A stretch of 64,000 bases of DNA from Arthrobacter_M sp030063245. GTDB taxonomy: Bacteria > Actinomycetota > Actinomycetes > Actinomycetales > Micrococcaceae. Shown here in pieces: positions 36,901-44,229 of the stretch. A program made the translations under genes and the position numbers. Each line of letters starts with the position of its first letter. Position 1 is the first letter of the stretch. Where the stretch lies: assembly GCF_051131705.1 (NCBI RefSeq), contig NZ_CP180316.1, positions 2,790,001 to 2,854,000 on the forward strand, read 5' to 3'. The notes beneath the pieces are model-generated. The model saw nothing but the letters and a program-made list of their open reading frames with translations, was not told the DNA's origin and ran no database searches.

Positions 36901-37186
36901 CGCGCTGGCCACGATTTTCGCGTTGACACCGATGGCGCTGGGGATCACGGGCGGGGGCGGGTTCATTTCGCAGCCGCTGGCCATAGTGGTAGTCGGCGGG
37001 CTGGTCTCGTCCACCGCGCTGACGCTGATCCTGGTGCCGGTGCTGTACCGTCTGGTGGAGGGCCGGCGCGAACGCCGGCAGCTGCTGGCGGACCGCCAAC
37101 GCGTCCCCACGCCTGTGTCCCGCCCCGCGCAGGATCGACCCACCGGCGCCATCCCCACAGTCCACGGCCGACGCGCCGCCGGCTGA
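33944..37186 (+). CDS. RND-family efflux transporter (HAE1/AcrB-like, SwrC type)
   Basis: A 1080-residue proton-driven pump. The first membrane helix is near residues 10-30, then a large extracytoplasmic loop ('PQITVITSMPGSSPEVVDKQISEP', 'GVRGADVTGA'), a helix cluster (about 345-520) with the 'GRVVDDSIVVIENIKRHL' proton-relay Asp pair, a second large loop and a C-terminal helix cluster ending in 'GIVVTNAIVLIDLIN'. The Gly/Ala/Pro-rich segment near 250 is low complexity. No membrane-fusion protein is adjacent, as in the SwrC-type pumps of Gram-positives. GGAGTACTGA precedes the ATG. Substrate is unknown. Confidence 0.95.
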   Translation: MFRLAQLSLGNRALIALITIFAVVFGVITLGSLKQELIPSIEFPQITVITSMPGSSPEVVDKQISEPLETALNAVEGLESSTSVSRNGVSSINLAFAYGTNMDRARNQIDRAISNSRQILPDKAEPQAIAGNISDFPIVFLAVSSDKSLSELNSDLQRLVVPKFLKIDGVRGADVTGANSQHIAILPEPGKLTAAGIPVTAISDALKNNGTLVPAGTLTEDGKSLSVQIGSPVDSLDAIKSLPLAGPKGAAAPAAGAATGGAPATGTPVTIGAVASVALADDTTTSITRTNGKPTLALSVTKKPAADTVSVSHQIQAQLPELQASLGANAKFTTVLDQAPFIEKSIRDLATEGLLGLAFAVVVILLFLLSVRSTLVTAISIPLSLLITFIGLRATGYSLNILTLGALTIAIGRVVDDSIVVIENIKRHLSYGEDKQTAIMAAIREVAGAVTASTLTTVAVFLPIAFVGSIAGELFRPFALTVTIALLASLAVSLTIVPVLAYWFLKSPAVAHDDGGALSGKALLAVVEDKERKSPLQRGYLPILTTTQKHPVITLVAGGIILLATLAMTPLLPTNLLGNSGQNSLSVTQKLPPGTSLAGTSDAAGKVEDALKGITGIKDVQVTIGNATGGFSALFSAGASSASFQVVTDEKADQTELMDTVRNRLKEITDAGTVSVGSSSGGFGTSNTVDINIKASSSTDLKTASDKTAAAMAGLPGAGEIAANLSTSQPVVQVSVDRAKAVAAGLNEQQVAGVLASTLSPLPGGTVRIDTTDYQVQIGTGTGFASIDQLRAVQLPTASGAVTLASVATVEQVQAPVSITSSNGQRSARVSITPTGNNLGTLSADVKNRLAAVDLPAGATAVIGGATTQQTESFNQLGLALLAAIAIVYIIMVAAFKSLIQPLILLVSIPFAATGAILLLLISGVPLGLPSLIGMLMLVGIVVTNAIVLIDLINQYRRPSGDRAAMSVADAIEHGARQRLRPILMTALATIFALTPMALGITGGGGFISQPLAIVVVGGLVSSTALTLILVPVLYRLVEGRRERRQLLADRQRVPTPVSRPAQDRPTGAIPTVHGRRAAG

Positions 37187-37252
37187 CCCAACTGGGTCGC
37201 ACTTATGGCACCCAAAAGACGTTTTGAGTGCAGGTGCTGCTACTCAGCTGGG
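37187..37252. repeat. left 66-bp inverted repeat of the nuclease cassette
   Basis: This element and the reverse complement of 38253-38318 agree at 57 of 66 positions; most mismatches lie in one central 7-base patch. Its ends are themselves imperfect inverted repeats (CCCAACTGGG... and ...CTCAGCTGGG). It begins at the base right after the stop codon of the RND gene. Confidence 0.93.
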
Positions 37253-37314
37253 TCGCGGGCGGGAAGACTGTGGATAACGGCCCGCAGACGCGCGGCGTTT
37301 GCCATGATAGGCCA

Positions 37315-38265
37315 ATGCGCCCCGCCATTCCCCTTCCCGAGCCATTGGACACGGCTCCATTCACGATCGGGGATGCCTTGGGTGTCGGCGTCAGTTACGG
37401 CCGGCTGCGCAACACTCAGCTGGCCCGTCCCAGCCGCGGGATCCGGATTCCGGAGCACGACGGCGAAGACGGGCTTGCGCTGCTGGCCGCGCCACTGTCG
37501 CGCGTCACTGAGTTCTCCGCGGCCGCCCACGCGACAGCCTTCACGATCTGGGAATTCCCGGGATTTCTTCCGGGTGCAGACGGCCCGGACATCCATATTT
37601 CCCGGCCGGACACTGTGGCTGTGACACGGCGCCGCGGCGTCGTCGGGCATCGTGCGCAGTTCTTCGAGGACGAGGTCTGCCGTCTGAACGGCCTGAGAAT
37701 CACCACCCGTGCGCGGACCTGGCTGGACGTCTCCCGAAAGATGAGCGTCGACGAGCTCACCGTCGTCGCCGATCACCTGGTCCGTATTCCGCGGCCGCAG
37801 TTTGAAGTCCGCTCCGAGCCCTACGCAACTCTCGCGGAGCTGGCCCAGATGCTGGATCGTCACAAGGGTACGCCGGGAATCCGCAAGGCCCGGCTGGCGC
37901 TGGAGCAGGCACGCCTCGGATCGGATTCCGCACCGGAAACCCGGCTGCGCCCCGCCATCGTCCGCGCAGGTCTTCCGGAGCCGGTCCTGAACGGCCGAGT
38001 GGACCTGGCCGACGGTGCCGGCCGGGAGCCGGATCTCTCGTTCCCCGAGTATCGGGTCGCGGCGGAATACGAGGGCGAGGGCCACTCCGATCCCGATCAG
38101 ATCATCCGCGATATCAGCCGCGAGGAGGATTTCATCCGAGCGGACCGGATCCAGGTGTGGATTTCCAAACGGCACATGGTCAATGACGCAAAAACGGCCG
38201 TTGCCAAAATCCGCGCCGCCCTGCTGTCCCGCGGCTGGTCCCCGCGGTCCGGCCCAACTGAGTAG
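37315..38265 (+). CDS. AbiEi-like wHTH plus PD-(D/E)XK/DUF559-type protein inside inverted repeats
   Basis: A 316-residue protein with two parts. The N-terminal part resembles the AbiEi-type winged helix: 'FTIGDALGVGVSYGRLRNTQ' then 'LARPSRGIRIPEHDG' and 'AHATAFTIWEFPG'. The C-terminal part (about 220-310) has a Vsr/DUF559-like restriction-endonuclease core: 'GREPDLSFPEYRVAAEYEGE' followed by 'GHSDPDQIIRDISREEDF', giving D, E-x-E and a downstream R/D pattern. The ATG at 37315 is used. The last codons and stop lie inside the right inverted repeat. Function is not established; a mobile nuclease or phage-defence protein is plausible. Confidence 0.8.
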   Translation: MRPAIPLPEPLDTAPFTIGDALGVGVSYGRLRNTQLARPSRGIRIPEHDGEDGLALLAAPLSRVTEFSAAAHATAFTIWEFPGFLPGADGPDIHISRPDTVAVTRRRGVVGHRAQFFEDEVCRLNGLRITTRARTWLDVSRKMSVDELTVVADHLVRIPRPQFEVRSEPYATLAELAQMLDRHKGTPGIRKARLALEQARLGSDSAPETRLRPAIVRAGLPEPVLNGRVDLADGAGREPDLSFPEYRVAAEYEGEGHSDPDQIIRDISREEDFIRADRIQVWISKRHMVNDAKTAVAKIRAALLSRGWSPRSGPTE

Positions 38266-38318
38266 CAGCACCTGCACTCAAAACCCGGAATGGGTGCCAT
38301 AAGTGCTACTCAGTTGGG
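38253..38318. repeat. right 66-bp inverted repeat of the nuclease cassette
   Basis: Reverse-complement copy of 37187-37252. Its ends CCCAACTGAGTAGCA (38253-38267) and TGCTACTCAGTTGGG (38304-38318) are perfect 15-bp inverted repeats. The flanked gene ends inside it (TAG at 38263-38265). No direct target duplication is visible outside the two repeats. Confidence 0.93.
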
Positions 38319-38449
38319 AGGGTGGCGTGCCGCGCCGCGGGCTGATTGCTTCCCGTAGTGATTCCTTCCCGGCTTTATTGCTTCCCGGACGCCCGCGGGG
38401 CACGATAGGTTCAGCCGGGAACAATAGCGGGACGCGTCGTGTTATTGGG

Positions 38450-38472
38450 TATATTAGATGCAAACGTATATA
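38450..38472. promoter_or_regulatory. AT-rich imperfect palindrome before the monooxygenase/MarR operon
   Basis: TATATTAGATGCAAACGTATATA is symmetric in its outer bases and has the half-site style of MarR-type operators. It is the most AT-rich stretch nearby and lies 40 bp before the first gene of an operon that ends in a MarR regulator. Confidence 0.45.
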
Positions 38473-38512
38473 AATCCGGAACGGCTCCCGGCCCGGATTG
38501 AGAGGACCACCC

Positions 38513-39727
38513 GTGCAGATCGGCATATTCAGCGTTGGAGACATCACCACAGATCCAACGAACGGCTCCACGCCCACGGAGCATGAGCGCATCAAGGCGA
38601 TCACCACGATCGCCAAGCATGCCGAGGACGTGGGAATGGACGTCTTCGCCACCGGCGAGCACCACAACCCGCCGTTCTACCCCAGCTCCCCCACAACCAT
38701 CCTCGGATACGTGGCCGGGCAGACCAAGCGCATCATTCTCTCCACGGCCACCACGCTGATCACCACCAATGACCCGGTGAAAATCGCCGAGGACTTCGCC
38801 ATGCTCCAGCACCTCGCGGACGGCCGCGTCGATCTGGTGCTCGGCCGCGGCAACACCGCTCCCGTCTACCCGTGGTTCGGTAAGAACATGCAGGACAGTG
38901 TGGAGCTCACCGTCGAGAATTACTCGCTGCTGCGCCGGCTCTGGGACGAGGAGGTCGTGAACTGGCAGGGCAAGCACCGGACGCCGTTGCACGGCTTTAC
39001 CGCCACGCCCGGCCCGCTCGACGGCGTCGCCCCCTTTGTTTGGCACGGGTCCATCCGCACGCCTGAAGTGGCCGAAATCGCCGCCTACTACGGAGACGGC
39101 TTCTTCGCCAACAACATCTTCTGGCCCAAGGAGCACTATCAGCAGCTGATCGGCCTCTACCGGGAACGCTACGAACATTACGGGCACGGCCAGGCCGACC
39201 AGGCCATCGTGGGGCTCGGCGGCCAGTTCTTCATCCGCCGGAATTCCCAGGAAGCGGTGCGCGAGTTCCGCCCGTACTTCGACAATGCGCCGGTCTACGG
39301 ACATGGCCCATCCATGGAGGACTTCACCTCGCAGACGCCGCTGACCGTGGGCAGCCCGCAGGAGCTCATCGACAAGACGCTGACCTTCCGGGAGTTCTAC
39401 GGTGACTACCAACGCCAGCTGTTCCTCGTTGATCATGCAGGTTTGCCGCTGAAAACAGTGCTGGAGCAACTGGACCTCTTCGGTTCCGATGTGCTGCCGA
39501 CACTGCGCCAGGAGTTCGCGGCGCGGAAGCCCGAGCATGTTCCGGACGGTCCCACCTTCGCCGGCCGCAAGGCCGCACTGGCCGCCCGCACCGCCGCCGC
39601 CTTGAAGGCTGCCGCGGCGCAGACCAAGGACCCGGCGGGAACCGGGCCGGCATCAATCGCCGGAGAGTACGCGGTGGCGGCCCGGGAGGTGCTGCCGGAC
39701 CGGCCCACGGATCAGGGAACCACATGA
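38513..39727 (+). CDS. LLM-class flavin-dependent oxidoreductase
   Basis: A 404-residue bacterial luciferase-like monooxygenase, which uses FMNH2 or F420H2 in a TIM barrel. Family blocks: 'MDVFATGEHHNPPFYPSSPT', 'VDLVLGRGNTAPVYPWFGK', 'PFVWHGSIRTPEVAEIAAYYGDGFFAN'. The GTG at 38513 is chosen because GAGAGGA lies before it. The C-terminus carries an Ala-rich tail. It overlaps the downstream MarR gene by 4 bp (ATGA), so regulator and enzyme are one operon. The true substrate is unknown. Confidence 0.93.
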   Translation: MQIGIFSVGDITTDPTNGSTPTEHERIKAITTIAKHAEDVGMDVFATGEHHNPPFYPSSPTTILGYVAGQTKRIILSTATTLITTNDPVKIAEDFAMLQHLADGRVDLVLGRGNTAPVYPWFGKNMQDSVELTVENYSLLRRLWDEEVVNWQGKHRTPLHGFTATPGPLDGVAPFVWHGSIRTPEVAEIAAYYGDGFFANNIFWPKEHYQQLIGLYRERYEHYGHGQADQAIVGLGGQFFIRRNSQEAVREFRPYFDNAPVYGHGPSMEDFTSQTPLTVGSPQELIDKTLTFREFYGDYQRQLFLVDHAGLPLKTVLEQLDLFGSDVLPTLRQEFAARKPEHVPDGPTFAGRKAALAARTAAALKAAAAQTKDPAGTGPASIAGEYAVAAREVLPDRPTDQGTT

Positions 39728-40182
39728 GCTCCCCGGAGGCCCACCGGCGCTTGGCCGCCGACGCCTGGGAGTCACTGTTCCGGGCGCAGGTGAGTGTGAT
39801 CCGCAGGCTGCAAGCGGACCCGGCACTGAAACGGGTGAACATACGTGAATATGATGTGCTGTTCAATTTGTCCCGCTGCTCGTCCGGCTGGCTCCGGCTC
39901 AATGAACTCAACGACCATGTCCTGCTCAGCCAGCCGAGCATCAGCAGGATGGTCGACAGACTGGAGCGGCAGGGCCTCGTCCAGCGCAAGACTGTGGAAG
40001 AGGACCGCCGCGGGGTGCTGATCGGACTGACCGATGAGGGCCGGAAGCTGCAGCGGGAGATCGGCCGTGAACACGTCCGCGATATCGACCGGCTGGTGGG
40101 GTCGGGCTTGTCCGACGACGAGCTGACGCAACTGAAGATGCTGACGGACAAGCTCCGCAGCTCCGTGACAGGACTCCGCTAG
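39724..40182 (+). CDS. MarR-family transcriptional regulator
   Basis: A 152-residue regulator with the winged helix 'LRLNELNDHVLLSQPSISRMVDRLERQGLVQRKTVEEDRRGVLIGLTDEG' in family order and dimerisation helices at both ends. It starts inside the end of the monooxygenase gene, so it is translationally coupled. It probably controls its own operon through the AT-rich palindrome at 38450-38472 (inference). Confidence 0.92.
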   Translation: MSSPEAHRRLAADAWESLFRAQVSVIRRLQADPALKRVNIREYDVLFNLSRCSSGWLRLNELNDHVLLSQPSISRMVDRLERQGLVQRKTVEEDRRGVLIGLTDEGRKLQREIGREHVRDIDRLVGSGLSDDELTQLKMLTDKLRSSVTGLR

Positions 40183-40290
40183 CAGACCCAACGCCGCCCG
40201 GCACGCCGGTCACCCGCCGGTCACCGCCGGCGCACCCCGCCGGCTGACAGACCACCACTGACGGGGGTCGCCAACAGGAAAGAGCACACA

Positions 40291-41208
40291 GTGAACGGAT
40301 TCCGCGCCGACAGCATGGCGGATCAGAGCGGGCGGCGGGTGGTCATCACCGGAGCCAACAGCGGCCTCGGATTCGAGGCCAGCCTGGCCTTCGCCGCCAA
40401 AGGCGCCCGTGTGACGCTGGCCTGCCGGAATCCCGAACGGGGCGAGACCGCCCTGGCCCGCCTCCGCGAGGCCACCGGCTCCACCGTCTGTGACGTCCGC
40501 CCGCTGGATTTGGCCAGTCTAGACTCCGTCCGCGAATTCGCCGCCGGCTGGTCCGACCCGCTGGATGTGCTGATCAACAACGCCGGACTGATGGCCACCG
40601 CCCGGGCGACGACGGCGGACGGCTTTGAACAGCAGCTCGGCATCAACCATCTGGGCCACTTCGCCCTGAACGGCCTGCTGCTGCCGGCCCTGCGGGAGGC
40701 AGCCGCACCCCGCGTCGTCGTCGTCTCCAGCCTTGCGCACAAGCGCGGAGCGATCAATTTCGACGATCTGATGAGTCTGAGCAGATACCGCCGCTGGCGC
40801 GCCTACAGCCAGAGCAAAATCGCCAACCTGTATTTCGCGATGGAATTCGCCCGCCGTCTTGACGCCCGCGGCGAGCCCCTGGTGGTCGCCGCGGCACATC
40901 CGGGGTTGGCCAACACCAACCTCCCCGCCAGCATGGGACGAACCGGCATGGGCATGATGACCAGTGTTTTCATGCGGCTGATGGCCCAGCCCGGCCAGTG
41001 GGGCGTGCTGCCGGTGCTCTACGCCGCCGCCGCGCCCGACGTGTCCAACGGCGACTTCTACGGCCCGAACGGCCCGGGCGAATCCCGCGGTGACGTCACC
41101 ATGGTGGCTCCGGCGGCGCGGGTTGCCGACCTGCTGGTGGCACGCCGGCTCTGGGATGTCAGCGAACAGCTCACCGGCGTGACGTTCGCCGATCTGCCAC
41201 CGGTCTGA
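40291..41208 (+). CDS. short-chain dehydrogenase/reductase
   Basis: A 305-residue NAD(P)-dependent oxidoreductase of the retinol-dehydrogenase-like SDR group: 'VVITGANSGLGFEASLAFAA' (cofactor), 'NNAGLM', catalytic Ser in 'VVVVSSLAHKRG' and Tyr/Lys in 'AYSQSKIANLYF'. The start is a GTG with AGGAAAG before it. Its 3' end overlaps the convergent MFS gene by 38 bp. Substrate is unknown. Confidence 0.94.
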   Translation: MNGFRADSMADQSGRRVVITGANSGLGFEASLAFAAKGARVTLACRNPERGETALARLREATGSTVCDVRPLDLASLDSVREFAAGWSDPLDVLINNAGLMATARATTADGFEQQLGINHLGHFALNGLLLPALREAAAPRVVVVSSLAHKRGAINFDDLMSLSRYRRWRAYSQSKIANLYFAMEFARRLDARGEPLVVAAAHPGLANTNLPASMGRTGMGMMTSVFMRLMAQPGQWGVLPVLYAAAAPDVSNGDFYGPNGPGESRGDVTMVAPAARVADLLVARRLWDVSEQLTGVTFADLPPV

Positions 41209-42562
41209 CGCTTTCCAGGTTTGGCCCGCCGCAGTGTGCCTTCCGCTCCTCCCATTCCGCGCCGGCCTTACGGCTCTTCTCCTTGACTGCACTCTTCGCC
41301 TTCACGAGGAACAGCGGCGCGGCCATGGCAAGCACAACGCCTGCGGCGACCAAGGCGAGCCCGGTCGAGGCTCCAGTTGCCAGCAAACCAAGGACGACGG
41401 CGCCGACGGATCCGGCCGGCTGGGCGGCCATCGATGCCAGCGACAGCGCAGTGGCACGGTGTCGGCTTCCCACCTGATCGTGCAGCAGCGTCTCATAAAT
41501 GGCACCGGCCGCGGTATGAACGGCATAGGTGGCGAAAAACGCGATGATGAGGCCAATCGGGCCGGCCGCAAGGCCCATGGCAATCACGGTGCCCCCTTGG
41601 ACGATCCGCAGTGCCACCGACACCGTCACCATGGACAACCGCCGGAGCAGCAATGGCACGGTTAGTGCCCCGGCGGCCGAGATCCCCCACGCCGCCGCCG
41701 ATACCGGTCCCATCACGGAACCGGCCAGGTCAGGACCGGAGAGAACCTCGGAGAGCCGTATCGGCATGAGCGTCTCGAAACCAATCATGCCGAAGCCCCA
41801 GAACACTTCCACGGCGACCAACGCCCTCAGTACCGGAGAACGCCACATCAACCTGGCGCCATCGGCGATGGTTCTCGGCGTCGCCTTCACAGAACCAAGC
41901 AGCCGGCCGACGCGGGCGGAACGGTCCTCGTTCATTAAAAGCATTGTCACCGTGATCTGCACCAGGGTCAGCGCGGCGGCAAGCCAGATCGGGACGGCAA
42001 GCCTGTCCATCGACGGGAACGGGTTCCACGCCACGATGCCCCCGGTCAGCACCGCCCCGGCAGCGATCGAAAGTCCGGTGATGGTGCCCGCCCCGGAGAG
42101 ACCTTTCGCCACAGACTTTCCCCTGCCGCCGCCGATCCCGCCGTCGTCCCCCTTCCCGGCGGCCCCGCCGCCGAGCCCGCGGCCGTCGTTCATCCCGGTG
42201 TCGATCATCTCGTCGACGTACCAGGCATTGAGCGGCCCGCTGTCCAATGCGCGGAAGACTCCAGTCAGGCCAGAGGCCAGCGCAAACCACAGCACCGAGT
42301 CGGCGAGGGCAAACATGACGTAGGAGGCGAGGGCAACAACGGCCGAGGCGATGAATACCGGCTTGCGGCCCATCGCGTCGGCGAACCCTCCCGTGGGCAG
42401 CTCAAGGCACAGCACTACAATCCCCTGCACGGCGAACGCCGCGCCAAGCTCGGCGATGCTCAGGCCGCGGTCCAGTGGCAGCAAGGCATGGACCGGGATG
42501 ATCAATCCGGTGGGCAGCCAGCGAAGGGCGCTCAGAGTCCAGAAGCGGCTGCGGAGATTCAT
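41171..42562 (-). CDS. MFS transporter
   Basis: A 463-residue major facilitator with about 12 membrane segments. Motif A-like 'GGFADAMGRKPVFIASAVVA' follows the second helix. An unusual Gly/Asp-rich cytoplasmic loop (about 122-150) splits helices 4 and 5. The C-terminal tail is hydrophilic. It begins 2 bp after the ArsR-type regulator's stop, so the regulator probably controls it and the substrate may be a toxic compound or drug. Its 3' end overlaps the convergent SDR gene. Confidence 0.93.
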   Translation of the reverse strand: MNLRSRFWTLSALRWLPTGLIIPVHALLPLDRGLSIAELGAAFAVQGIVVLCLELPTGGFADAMGRKPVFIASAVVALASYVMFALADSVLWFALASGLTGVFRALDSGPLNAWYVDEMIDTGMNDGRGLGGGAAGKGDDGGIGGGRGKSVAKGLSGAGTITGLSIAAGAVLTGGIVAWNPFPSMDRLAVPIWLAAALTLVQITVTMLLMNEDRSARVGRLLGSVKATPRTIADGARLMWRSPVLRALVAVEVFWGFGMIGFETLMPIRLSEVLSGPDLAGSVMGPVSAAAWGISAAGALTVPLLLRRLSMVTVSVALRIVQGGTVIAMGLAAGPIGLIIAFFATYAVHTAAGAIYETLLHDQVGSRHRATALSLASMAAQPAGSVGAVVLGLLATGASTGLALVAAGVVLAMAAPLFLVKAKSAVKEKSRKAGAEWEERKAHCGGPNLESVRPVADRRTSRR

Positions 42563-42564
42563 GG

Positions 42565-43119
42565 CTATTTCCGCGGCAGGGCGGCCACGTGCAAAGCGAC
42601 TGACATGGCATCGCCAGCCGTCGACTCCCGCTCGCGGTAACTTTCGATCAAGTCCCCGATGCCCGAGAGAAGTTCATCAGTGTCGGTGCTGGTGAGTTTT
42701 AGGAGGTAATCGCTCACCCCGAGAGTAGACCGCCACCGCGTGCTGAGTTCACGGTGCAGGTATTCGTTCGCGTTGCCCATGAAATATTCGACGGCGTAGC
42801 CAACGGTTGATTGCATCAATTGACGGCCGGCCTCGTCCCCGGCGAACTTCTCACTGCGGACCTCGGTTAGGTCGTGGAGGGCTTTCCATCGGCGTTCGCG
42901 CTTGGAAGGCTGATCATCGCAGTCACCCACGAATCCGAAGCGCTCCAGTTGGCGCAAATGATAAGAGGTGGAGCCGCTGGATTCCCCGAAGCGCCGGCCG
43001 AGTTCCGACGCCGTGGCCGGACCATCCTCGCGCAGTGCACCGAGCAATTTCATACGCAAGGGATTCGCGATGGCGCGGAGGGTGTCGAGGTCTTCAACGA
43101 TCTTATGCGTGTAGGCCAT
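42565..43119 (-). CDS. ArsR-family winged-helix regulator
   Basis: A 184-residue helix-turn-helix protein: 'LRAIANPLRMKLLGALREDG' and 'PATASELGRRFGESSGSTSYHLRQLERFGFV' form the ArsR-type HTH_20 domain; the rest is a ligand or dimer domain. No metal-binding cysteine pair is visible, so this is not a metal sensor of the classical ArsR type. It is first in an operon with the MFS gene and has a 32-bp palindrome 16 bp upstream of its ATG. Confidence 0.93.
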   Translation of the reverse strand: MAYTHKIVEDLDTLRAIANPLRMKLLGALREDGPATASELGRRFGESSGSTSYHLRQLERFGFVGDCDDQPSKRERRWKALHDLTEVRSEKFAGDEAGRQLMQSTVGYAVEYFMGNANEYLHRELSTRWRSTLGVSDYLLKLTSTDTDELLSGIGDLIESYRERESTAGDAMSVALHVAALPRK

Positions 43120-43135
43120 AGTTCACAGCATAGAC

Positions 43136-43167
43136 CGCAAAGAATCCTTTGCAAAGGCTTCTTTGCG
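43136..43167. promoter_or_regulatory. 32-bp near-perfect palindromic operator for the ArsR/MFS operon
   Basis: CGCAAAGAA...TTCTTTGCG with centre CCTTTGCAAAGG; only one base pair of 16 does not match. It ends 16 bp upstream of the regulator ATG, where bound repressor would cover the promoter. Confidence 0.8.
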
Positions 43168-43218
43168 GTGGCGACTGACACCCGGGTCAACCCCAACCAA
43201 ACGGACCGGAGCCGGCAG

Positions 43219-44058
43219 CTACGCCATAATTTTCAGCGATGTGATCATGCGCCGCACGTTCTGGAACCGACTGCTGAGCATGTGCTTTTCCGCCTCCGCG
43301 ATGGTGTCAAACGTGTCGATGCCTGGGCTGCCGGTGCTGGAGAACTGGAGTACATCGCCAAACATATAGTTCCCGAGGCCGGGTCCGCTGACCGTGTTGT
43401 AGATCAGGCAGGCCTGCCCGTCCGCGCCCGCGGAGTGATCCGTGATCCCGTACGACGCGTAAAACTTGGTGCTGCCCTGAAGCAGCCGGTAGACAAAGCG
43501 CGGCGGGACCGCCTGTGCATCGTCGGCTCCGGAGGGAATGTTCACCGGCACGCTCGCCAGCACGGTGTATGGCCGCAAGGGCAGGCCGCCGCAGGCGCCG
43601 CCCAGCCCCGTCATGCCGGTCGCCAGTGTGGCCACCTGCCCGCCGTCTGCATCCTTGACCGCGATGTTCTTGGCACCCGCGCTCGGACCATCGGCCAACT
43701 GCTGGACCGTCCAGTCCTGCGGCACCTCGAAGCTGATCCTGTGCGCGCTGTCCGTATAAGTTTTCCACGCTGCGGCGGTGGGTTCCGCGCTTGGCCGGGC
43801 GGCGCTGTCGGTTCCGGCCGTGTCCGCGCTTGACGCGGAAGCAGAGGTCGACGACGGCGGGCCGCCGGCGGACGCCGCACCGGCCGTGGGTCCGGCGCTG
43901 GGGCCGGTAAGGCTTGCGGACGCGGAGGAAACCGGCGCAGGCGAGGAGCCACGCGCAGTTCCGCCGTTGGCACAGCCGCTCAGCCCCGCGGCCAGCAGCA
44001 CAGCCAGCGCCGTCGCCGCGCCGGCCGTGCCCCGGACAATTCCCTGGCGTGCGCTCAT
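43219..44058 (-). CDS. hypothetical secreted lipoprotein
   Basis: A 279-residue lipoprotein: signal peptide with lipobox 'AAGLSGC', a Ser/Ala/Pro/Gly-rich linker (about 35-100), then a globular domain beginning 'WKTYTDSAHRISFEVPQDWTV' and containing two cysteines in 'GGACGGL' and 'GQACLIYN'. 'ISFEVPQDWTV' resembles the start of the small beta-rich domains found in many actinobacterial cell-wall lipoproteins. Function is unknown. The ATG at 44058 follows GGGAGAGA. It is divergent from a hydrolase gene. Confidence 0.88.
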   Translation of the reverse strand: MSARQGIVRGTAGAATALAVLLAAGLSGCANGGTARGSSPAPVSSASASLTGPSAGPTAGAASAGGPPSSTSASASSADTAGTDSAARPSAEPTAAAWKTYTDSAHRISFEVPQDWTVQQLADGPSAGAKNIAVKDADGGQVATLATGMTGLGGACGGLPLRPYTVLASVPVNIPSGADDAQAVPPRFVYRLLQGSTKFYASYGITDHSAGADGQACLIYNTVSGPGLGNYMFGDVLQFSSTGSPGIDTFDTIAEAEKHMLSSRFQNVRRMITSLKIMA

Positions 44059-44229
44059 CGTCTCTCCCCCGTCGAGTGGACCTGGTAGCCACATCCTAGC
44101 CCCGCGCACGGCTCCCACGACGCGATGAACTGCTGATAAAACGCCGCGCCCATGGACAAGCGCCGCATGCCCGGCACTCCAATCCGACGGACGCCCGGCG
44201 ACGAACGACTGATGGACCCAAGGAGCACC

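Noticed and set aside
34385..37165. 926-codon open frame antisense to the RND pump
   Set aside because: Arises from GC-rich third positions of the real gene; it is His/Arg/Gln-rich with no domain and no ribosome site.
37240..38277. 345-codon open frame on the strand opposite the nuclease gene, beginning with the same MQVLLLSW
   Set aside because: Both strands begin in the mirrored inverted repeats, so the identical start is a by-product of the repeats. The antisense protein has no recognisable domain or codon pattern.
37182..38325. Target-site duplication around the nuclease cassette
   Set aside because: The bases outside the two inverted repeats (GCTGA and AGGGT) do not match, so no insertion duplication can be claimed.
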